A DNA stretch of 64,000 bases, taken from Coniferiporia sulphurascens. Its lineage: Eukaryota; Basidiomycota; Agaricomycetes; Hymenochaetales; Hymenochaetaceae. Of this stretch, positions 56,701-64,000 are shown one piece after another (position 1 is the stretch's first letter; every line of letters starts with the position of its first letter). Below the pieces are notes generated by a model. That model searched no databases. It was given only the letters and a program-made list of their open reading frames with translations, and was not told where the DNA came from. Location of the stretch: positions 1,922,001-1,986,000 of the forward strand of contig NBBA01000002.1 of assembly GCA_002794785.1 (NCBI GenBank). Direction: 5' to 3'. The position numbers and the translations under genes were made by a program.

Positions 56701-59700
56701 CTTCCAGCATGCTGACTTGAATGACGACAGCCTCAAGCAGGCCTTTCCGAGATTCCTCATTGTATTGGCCGATATCATAGTATTGGGCGATGGGAACAGA
56801 CATTAGCGCACCGAGCTGAATGAGGAACTTGGTCACATAATTGTGATGCGCGAGAGCAATCTCCACAGGCAGAAAAACGCTCCAGAGATAATCTAGTTCG
56901 TGTGGCCGTCTGTCGGTGCCGTAGCTATGAACATGGCCTCTATGTGGCCTGGAAATGTGTATTAGCCCTTCTTAGCTTCATTCCTAAGCGTAAGCAGTAT
57001 GCTTACACCATATTCTTTGTCTTCTGCACGTCGTCCGGCGTAGGGGTCATCTTCGCACCGTAACCGAGCAGTAGCGCCGCGATTGCGTACTGTCCTCTTT
57101 CAACGGAGGTCACCAATGGATAGATAGCTGTTTGACGAGAGGTGAAAACGGGTACGTTCATTGCAGCACCCGCACCTGGATCGGCACGGAGCATCTTTTC
57201 TACGAGACACATCCTTCCTGCGCACACAAGTGCATGGAAGATAGAGAACAGACTTTCATCCGCCTGAGCGGAGCTTGCACCCGCCCGCAGGAGCTGCTCG
57301 GCGATTTCCGTTGCGCGAACGTCATCGTTGTGTAGGAGTGTAAGTGTGAGCGGGTGATTATTCGGCTTTATGGTGAGCTCAGCGTCCGCGCCTGCGTTCA
57401 GTAGTGCTTGAACAACACGTGTCGAGCCTGCGGTGATAGCATACCCCAGAGGCGTGAAAGAGAGGTCCCAATCTACGGCGTTGACGTCGAGAATGTCCGG
57501 CGGCTCAATGTTGTCCTCCGGAATATCGGCGTCAGCATCAGGTACGTCCGGATTTCCGGATTTCCCGCCCCTTTTCGATTTTGACGATGCTTCCTCATCC
57601 TCATCCTCATCCCCGTTTTCGTCCTCGTTCTTATCCTCGTCGCCATCCTCATGATCCTCACCCCTTGGTCTTTCACCTTCACCTTTGGCGTCGTCGTCCA
57701 AAGCCATCCCATCACCACCCTCTGCCTCCGCTTTTGCCTTAGACTCAGCTTCCGCCTTTTCGGCATTCTGGGCACCGCGTGTGAGCATTTTCTCCACGAT
57801 GTTAGGCATATCCATCTGTGCTGCCAAATGTAGTGCTGTACGGCCGTCTGCGAGACGTGCCGTCATGCGCACACCAGCGTCTATCAGGTCCGCGCAGATT
57901 TCCACCGTAGCACAAAGTACCCTGACGTGTAGTGCCGTACGCCCAACATGGTCGCGGCGATTTATTTCCACTTCGCCAGACGCAAGCAAAGCAAGGACGC
58001 CTGCGCGATCGTTGGCAGCGATCGCGGTAAATAGTTTCTCTGTGGGTCCAAGGTATGCTAGCTCACTCCATTCACCAACGTCAATCGGATTAAAACTGCC
58101 CGTCATACTCTGACGCCCGGGGTCATCCTCCATAAATCTAGACAAGAAGGCTGTTTAACAAACGTCGTTCGACTCAAAGGGATCGTTATACTGACTGAAT
58201 GCGGCCGCGAATAAATTGTTTATCCTCTTCTACCTGGAGCACACTTTCTGCATCGTCCCTCGGCACAGGACAGTGCTCGCACAAGTCTTCAACACATTCC
58301 TTCATTGTGCCAAAAAAGGCGATGTGACGGTGGAGACGTCTGTCAATGTTCATCGGGTTGAACGTCGAGTTCATTCCCAAGTCTGTTTTATACACAAGCT
58401 TTTCGATGCGCTTCGCCGTCCAGCCAGGACCATATGGGATGTGTAATGTTGTGACATCGTAATCATTCATGTCTAGGCCGGCGATCTCTTCGTCTCCCTT
58501 GAGATCGCCCTTGTGCTGGCGGCGCATCCTATGCGTATAAACTGTGTTTCCTTGGGCTCGACTTCGCAAATTACGTCGTGACTCTAGGTAGGAAACGCGC
58601 GCCTCAGGACGTGCTAGCTTCTCAAGTACTAGCAAACGGGCAAGGCCTGAGATACGTACGAGCGAGCGCTCGAAGATCTAATCAAAGTCAGAAGAATTCT
58701 GTCCGTAAGCATAACGCTGACTTACGGTCGGATCAACGTCCGCACGCCGAAGCTCGGGAACGTATACTTCGAAGCCGCGAGAGGCGTACTTTGCCAGGCG
58801 GACTTCATATGACGGCGACCGGCGTGTCATGTCCACCGTATTCGCCTGGCGCATAAGTGCGACGATAGATCGCGCGTTCGCAAGCACGCGCGTCCCGTCG
58901 TAGGCGACGCATGGCGCGTCAACGTCGAAGCCAGCAAGAATTTCTCCTGGAGAGTGATACAGACGCAGGACAATCTGCACAGACCGATAGGGGTATTGCG
59001 CTACGAGAATATAATTAACAGATAGCAGAGTCCAACTTATATTATCACGCACAATGAATGGAAATGGCATGCTTTGTCCGCACGCAGGTCGCGTCCCAGG
59101 GCACAGAGTCGCGGACGGCCTCATAGATTTGATTGATCTTGACTTCGGCCTGCTCGGGATTCAGACCCCATAGGAAGAGGTCGATGTCCGACGTCGGGTA
59201 AGCCGATGAGTGGAAGTACTTGCGCATCGTCCGCCTCGACTCTTTGTTCGCCTGAGATATAGGGAGCAGACAGCCAAGCACAGAGCCACCAGCCGCGATG
59301 ACATTATTCCAATCGGTGAGTTGCGAGAGAGCACCCTCTGTGAAGATGGCCCAGTTCTTGCGGAACTCGTCGAGGGACTCTACGACGCATGGCTCGCCAT
59401 CCTTCCTGCGCCTGTTGTCGGATAACGGAAAGAGGTGCTTTGCGGTGCGGTCGTCTTCAGCGTGAATGCCGCGTGCGCGGGTCGAGCGGATGCCGGTGCT
59501 GTCGGGGACGTCGAAGAGACTAACGAGACCAATGTACGGGTTCGCGAATCGGAAATTTTGGCGATCCTGAGCATAGAGACGGCGCAGCTCGGATTCGACC
59601 TCGACTGAAGGCGCGAGGACGCCGTCCAAGGACACGCCTGGAGAGTCAGGTAACGCAGCGACGCGCTTGAGAAATGCTTGAGATTCTGGTGCTTGGTTGA

Positions 59701-59716
59701 TATCGTAGTAATCCAT
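53792..59716 (-). CDS. Large ankyrin-repeat protein with NTase-like N-terminal region, copy B
   Basis: Paralogue of copy A with the same exon plan. Exon 1 (59716 to about 59053) encodes the same first 221 residues, including AAGGSVLGCLLPIS and YPTSDIDLFLWGL. Exon 2 differs by about one residue (GFEVYVPELRR for GFEIYVPELRR). Exon 3 is clearly but moderately diverged (YLESRRNLRSRAQGNTVYTH). The ankyrin half differs more: VGRTALHVRVLCATVEICAD, GRTALHLAAQMDMPNIVEKM, then a longer and different acidic insert (DEDKNEDENGDEDEDEE), SFTPLGYAITAGSTRVVQAL, PLMLAVLGAHRETVDILLQS. The C-terminus keeps LASPGRRRLVHLIDVQRSV and ends NCRELSDKEL. All exons remain open, so the copy appears functional. One block in the C-terminal third (54680-55040) needs small exons and is the least certain part. 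Confidence 0.88.
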
Positions 59717-59746
59717 GTTGCTGAAGTAGGGTTGAATGTCGAGCCA

Positions 59747-59753
59747 TTTTATA
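59747..59753 (-). promoter_or_regulatory. TATA box of right ankyrin gene
   Basis: TATAAAA on the minus strand, 31 bases before the ATG (59716), in the same sequence context (CTATAAAATGGCTC) as copy A. Confidence 0.5.
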
Positions 59754-60084
59754 GATCGCAGGCGAGTCAGGTCGTAGCATGTTCAAATGCCACGCACAAG
59801 CTCGCGCACGCTGCATAGTAGACGGCTCCGCGTCGGTGCAGTTGATGGCGGGGGGCTGTGCACCGGCGTTCCTGTGACTTCTAACGGGAGTCACGCCGCG
59901 CGTGCATCACCCCGTGTTCTCGCCGCTTGACTCATGTTCGTGAGCACTTGTTGCTCAACAATTGGCTGCAACGTTGATAGTTAAACGAATCATAAGTATT
60001 TGCGGATCGTTCTCGCACCTGCGGAATATCATCCGCTCGAGCGTATTTTTATTTTCTTATGAAAACGTTAATATGATGTATTTA

Positions 60085-60215
60085 GGATCACGCCTGGGGT
60101 GTCAGGTAGCGCGGCAACGCTTGAGAAAAGCCTGAGATTCCGGTGCTTGGTTGATATTGTTAGCTCATAGTGTTGATATGCCGTGCTGATGTTTTGTTGA
60201 GCCATTTTATATGTC
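60085..60215 (-). pseudogene. Truncated third copy of the ankyrin gene 5' end
   Basis: On the minus strand this reads ATATAAAATGGCTC, then after about 45 diverged bases ATCAACCAAGCACCGGAATC and TCTCAAGCGTTGCCGCG ... CCAGGCGTGATCC, matching promoter and codons 4-30 (INQAPESQAFLK) of copies A and B. The start codon context is lost (ATG AGC TAA), and a two-base deletion after CTCAAGCG shifts the frame. Homology stops at about 60085. It lies about 75 bases beyond the upstream homology of copy B and in the same orientation. Confidence 0.8.
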
Positions 60216-60338
60216 GCCTGACGATGGAACGCAGGCAGGTACACTAGCGCAGCGCGGCCGGCAACGAAGATGACGGGGGCTGTGCCGCGCCTTCGCCTTC
60301 TTTAGCCCATTCTAAGTACATCCATCTTCACCAGCACG

Positions 60339-60666
60339 ATGAGCAAGGCAGCACGGGTTACGCTTGCCGCCTCCGTCTTCTTCGCGACTGCCACGATCTG
60401 GGGTGTGCACTACATGCAGCAGTCTGAGCGCGAGGTGGGTTGGTCCCCGCGGCGACCGTGTCCTCGCCATTTGGCTCCTCAGGTCCCAAGTCTTGACTTA
60501 TGACCATGACTTTCCGTAGACCATGTTCAAAGGGGTTATCCGTGACGACGAGCGACGGCGCGAGAAGATGCGCCAGCGAGAAGAGGAGTTACAGGAGTCC
60601 ATGCGTAAACGCGAGTTGTACGAACGTGTACAGCCCGTAGGCGCGGTGAATCCGGCGGGTCAATGA
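60339..60666 (+). CDS. PET117: Pet117-type cytochrome c oxidase assembly factor
   Basis: Small mitochondrial inner-membrane-associated protein that supports cytochrome c oxidase assembly. Two exons: 60339-60434 and 60520-60666, total 80 codons plus stop. Exon 1 gives MSKAARVTLAASVFFATATI and WGVHYMQQSERE, the hydrophobic N-terminal anchor and GVHYxQ block typical of Pet117. Exon 2 gives TMFKGVIRDDERRREKMRQR, a basic helix, and ends ERVQPVGAVNPAGQ. Family length is 70-110 residues, so the gene looks complete. The 85-base intron splits it, which hides it from simple ORF searches. Confidence 0.9.
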
Positions 60667-62771
60667 CTTGTGCTCTTCAAGCTGTGAGTCGCGCCTTGTC
60701 CCTTTGTTATTGTAGCTCTGTGCTAAACGCGATAATGCTCTTCAGTCACTTAGACATCTTTACATAGTGTATTTTTAGTGCATTGCTTTCGTCGAACCAC
60801 CTCTCAAAAACTTGCCCAAGATCAGAACTTCTAGTGCAGGATCAAGGCTGAAGCGGTGTGGGCGTAATGAAGAACCAAGGCGCCCTCATGTGGGATAAAA
60901 TTATTAGTTTACTGGGGGTTCCCCGGTACTAAAAGCGAGGCCAATGGTTGACAATTCTGGTCTTGGTTATTTCGATCACACGAATGCATGAATGACGAGT
61001 GCTCATATATTCCAAATCGAGTACTCGCTACTGGATTAAAGTCTCATCGGTCTCAAAGGTTATAAATCTGGTCGTTTCAATCTGTTCCGAAGGCCTTCTG
61101 AAAAAATTTGGTCTCTAATGGCAGTACTTTGCGACGGCTTCATGGTCCGTGCACCCTGTATGTTCTGGGAGCATTTCAAGGCCTGTCTACTGGGAACTGC
61201 GCCCACCTCCTACGGAATTCAGACGCATTTTTCGGCCAACGGATGACCTTTCTCTTGGTTTTTGTCAATCCATCTAGAAGAGTTTAGTGAAAGTACCTAA
61301 GTGAACATAGGTTCGGGAGAGGAGTCACCTCCAATAATAAAGAGCCGAAAACGCAAGTACAGATCCAGCAGTGGTGCTTCTTTCGGACCGAACATCGTTG
61401 TCTAACCGTTTCTGCTTCCTTTATCGTATCACTTACAAGGGCAGCAATCATTTTTGCACGTTATTTTTTGTGGCCAGCGGAACCCGGGCCTATGAACATC
61501 TATAGCAAGCTGGTTTGGTGCGAAATGTGATATAGCTCCAGTCGCTTCGTGTTTTTGTTGTGAAACACAGTTCGGAGTTGTGTGCGTTCGTACATGGCTT
61601 CCTTTCACTTCATCCTAGTGCTTCGCCTCCACCGGTGCCGGTGTCCGTCAGGAGGAATTCTGATGTTTTAATGCAGCATTAATCCCGACTCATCTGGATC
61701 TCCGAAGAGGTGAGTCGAAACACCGCTTAGTCTCACCTGGACTCCTCCACATCACATTATGCCTGCGAGCACTTGGGCTTTCGCTGCCTCTAAAGAAATG
61801 TGTCTGCAACTGGCGAAATCGACGAGACTTCCACATACCCTGACTTGGTCTGGTCGACTAGGCTAGTCTTGCTTCTTCAGCGCACTCTGGTAAAGGTCCA
61901 CGAAAACGACTAGGATGTGTAGTCAACGTACTACTTCAACTCTCTGGTGAACGAAAAGGTAGAGGCACAGTGTCTTTGGGTGTAGGGGTGTGCGTTAAAG
62001 AGCCGGGTATGGACAAAAATAACACATGTTCACAGGTCAACTTGATCGGAACTCGGCTGGTGCACCGCAACACCACGCGCGCGCACTGGATCGAAGGAAT
62101 CAATGCACGAAGCAAGATGGCTGCAAGAAGCTTGTGGGGATCGGAACTTCCATTTTTCATATCCAGCCGTAATATGCATCGACAACTGTTGCTCACTTGT
62201 AGAGTCGCTAGCGTTCCGTTCAAGAATAATTTATCGTCAGCGCGAACAAGCGTATCCGGACAAGGCCTTCGGCCCACGTCACTCGAAAAAAAATTATGCA
62301 GCTCCGGAATTGTCGGCACACTGGTTTTCATTCAGCATGTATTTGAACATCGCCGGGCTTCAATCAGCATGGATACACGTGCAACTATTGGGGCCACAAT
62401 CTTGTATCAAAAACTCTCAGTAAACCGCCGAGTCGCCCATCCAAGGATGGACGTTGCTCCACGTCCAAACCTATCGTGCGTCCTTGGACTTTGGGTACGG
62501 TACATATTAAATTTGGCACTAAATCGAGTTCTAATTGTATTTAATAGGACTCGTGTGGGTTGAGGTCGATCCGTCATGAGATGAACATATGATTTATGGT
62601 ACATGGGAGTATGTGTACAAAAATCCTACAAAGGGACGGCAGGAGGGTCGCTACATATTACTATCTTCAGTTGATTACATGAGACAAAAAAATTTCATGA
62701 AAAGAAACTTTGAAGGCGTTGATACATATTCTGAGAGGATGGAAACGAAAGAACAGTTATCTCGAACAGTA
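60667..62771. other. Gene-poor stretch of about 2.1 kb
   Basis: No recognisable gene. The longest frame (61970-62563 plus, 197 codons) overlaps long minus-strand frames in the same DNA and has no conserved features. No tRNA or clear repeat seen. Probably 3' UTRs of the flanking genes plus spacer. Confidence 0.35.
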
Positions 62772-64000
62772 TTACCATCTATTCCACCAATGGTCCTTGC
62801 GGTTTCGTTCGTCGCGATGGTCTCGCTTCTGCCCGCAGTGGTCGCGGCTGCGTTCGTGCCCATGTACAGGTACATACTCGCGCTCACGGTCATGCTCGCG
62901 CTTAATCTTCGCTAAAACAGATGCGAAATCAGGGCTCAAGAATCTATTGGTAGAAAGGTCAGATGGTAGACGCTCACCAGAACTATACGGACCTGTACCA
63001 TGTTGGTTTGCGTCCGGTTTACTGCGAACATGCTCCATGGCACGATAGGAGTTGCCAACCGGCTGAGGGTCAAGGCCAGGGTACGGAGGTGGTGGCGGAA
63101 GGCTGCGTTCGCCTTGTATCCCCGGTGCCATAGTCTGATCGACGCCGTTGATGAGATATCGCTCATTTCCGTCGGGATAAGAGTAGGTAATGTGTTCATT
63201 ACCCTAGCGTGCATAAACATAAGCACATATATAGTTTATTCCGAAATGTATTAGCCACTCACATTGGAGTCCGTGCGCTTCCAAACACTTTCCGTGACGC
63301 CATTAATCGTACGGGTCATCCTACTTTGTGAGACCCAGTGACCGTTCCCGCTGGACCCGTGCGTAAAAACTCCCTGGGATGAAGACTGGAAATTCGCAAT
63401 CTGCCCTTGGAACGGATCACCTAATGCGGGATGCATATTCATTCCCGGGAACATTCCGAAAGCAGGGTTTCCTCCAAATGAACCGCCAAAAGGCGGGTTA
63501 TGCCCAAATGGATGACGCCCAAAAGCGCCTGCGTCCGCAAAGAACGGGTCGTCAAACGGGTGCCGCATATCACCAAATATTGAATTAAAGAGAGCAAATG
63601 GATCTGTGAATCCGAAGGGGGAGCGAGCCTGAGGGCGTGAACCCGAAGATGCACCAAAGGAGTGCGCGAAGAAGGGGTCATCGAATTGAGTTCCGCTAAA
63701 GGGATCACCACGTCTGCGATCATGTGTATGAGCCCGGTGCCTGTGATGTCCATGACGGTGTGTACGGTCAGCGTACGGGTCCTGCTGTACTTCTGGTGGC
63801 GGCCATTCTCCCTGGCGGTCGTAAACCTGACACGAACGATCAGCGCTGGACTAAGTAAAGTATGATATATATCTGTAGCTCACCCTGCGCTTGTCCTCAT
63901 CGCTGAGCACCTCATATGCGTTATTCACCTTTTGAAAGTGGACGTAAGCGACAGTACATGCGGCTTGGTGAACGCGACAAACCTTTCGAAACTTCTCTTC
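62772..64000 (-). CDS. DnaJ (Hsp40) cochaperone, 5' part outside the window
   Basis: J-domain protein that stimulates Hsp70. The minus strand enters with the end of a J domain: RFRKVCRVHQAACTVAYVHF-type frame noise around an intron, then FQKVNNAYEVLSDEDKRR and YDRQGEWPPPEV. The HPD motif should lie beyond 64000. A His/Arg-rich segment (THRHGHHRHRAHTHDRRRGD), then a Gly/Phe-rich region follow (DPFFADAGAFGRHPFGHNPP, FGGSFGGNPAFGMFPGMNMH), then FTHGSSGNGHWVSQSRMTRT, INGVTESVWKRTDSN, like the short DNAJB class. After an intron a basic charged tail reads FLSPDFASVLAKIKREHDRE and ends DHWWNRW at 62772. Truncated only by the window edge. Confidence 0.85.

Larger units (their letters stand above)
53792..60010 (-). 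repeat. Right arm of the large inverted gene duplication
   Basis: Inverted counterpart of 36975-43135, separated from it by about 10.6 kb of unrelated genes. The upstream homology reaches about 60010 (ATCCGCAAAT block). Exon 1 and about 150 bases of promoter look identical to the left arm; intron 1 differs at about five of 52 bases; exons further 3' are less alike. Confidence 0.85.

Noticed and set aside
57600..57660. Acidic repeat of copy B as a microsatellite array
   Set aside because: It lies in frame inside the ankyrin gene, encodes an Asp/Glu-rich linker as in copy A, and is irregular rather than a pure tandem repeat.
36975..60010. Reading the inverted pair as an assembly artefact of a single gene
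   Set aside because: The two copies differ clearly in exons 3 onward, in the acidic insert and at the C-terminus, so both are real sequences; only the identity of exon 1 still needs a check against assembly error.
61970..62563. Plus-strand frame of 197 codons
   Set aside because: No conserved features and overlapping long minus-strand frames; likely chance.
1..64000. CRISPR arrays, prophage genes, rRNA operons, and bacterial promoters or ribosome sites
   Set aside because: None seen; intron-rich eukaryotic genes fill the window.

Overview
The window is nuclear DNA from a filamentous fungus, most probably a basidiomycete of the Agaricomycetes type. The evidence is dense genes on both strands, many short introns (about 35-80 bases, GT...AG), small exons, and a gene set of GH131, a TAP-like hydrolase, sedolisin, a fungal Zn2Cys6 factor, a Ste50/Ubc2-type adaptor, HP1 and the exosome. 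No bacterial operon logic, rRNA or CRISPR array is visible. All exon joins were made by eye from reading frame and splice consensus, so gene ends are firmer than individual introns.

Left part (1-7.3 kb): three plus-strand genes for secreted or membrane-anchored hydrolases, a GH131 glucanase-like enzyme, a TAP-like alpha/beta hydrolase and a sedolisin (tripeptidyl peptidase) precursor, with a minus-strand tRNA-His between the last two. From 7.8 to 14.2 kb come housekeeping genes for RNA metabolism: a TFIIIC 90-kDa-type subunit (minus), a small acidic-tailed protein (plus) and exosome Rrp4 (minus). A long gene-free stretch (14.2-18.4 kb) precedes a MYND zinc-finger protein (minus).

Middle (21-34.2 kb): the exon-junction protein Y14 and an HP1 heterochromatin protein (both plus), an App1-type phosphatidate phosphatase (minus), Sec72 (minus) sharing a 170-base promoter with an intronless MFS transporter (plus), and a Zn2Cys6 transcription factor (minus). 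Another gene-poor stretch (34.2-37.2 kb) holds a degenerate inverted repeat and a possible gene relic.

Right part (37-60.7 kb): two long paralogous ankyrin-repeat genes form a large inverted repeat with their 3' ends facing each other (37,263-43,135 plus; 53,792-59,716 minus). Between them lie an F-box-like gene (minus), a disordered protein with DFGDF motifs (plus), a SAM-RA-SH3-SH3 MAPK adaptor (plus) and a tRNA-Gly with an intron. The two ankyrin genes look identical in exon 1 and grow progressively less alike towards their 3' ends, as expected from polar gene conversion. A third, broken copy of the same 5' end lies at 60.1-60.2 kb. Their N-terminal region has a GGS...SDIDLF pattern reminiscent of nucleotidyltransferases. 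This pair is the most interesting item in the window. The window ends with the small mitochondrial assembly gene PET117 (plus), 2 kb without a recognisable gene, and a DnaJ-type cochaperone (minus) cut by the window edge.
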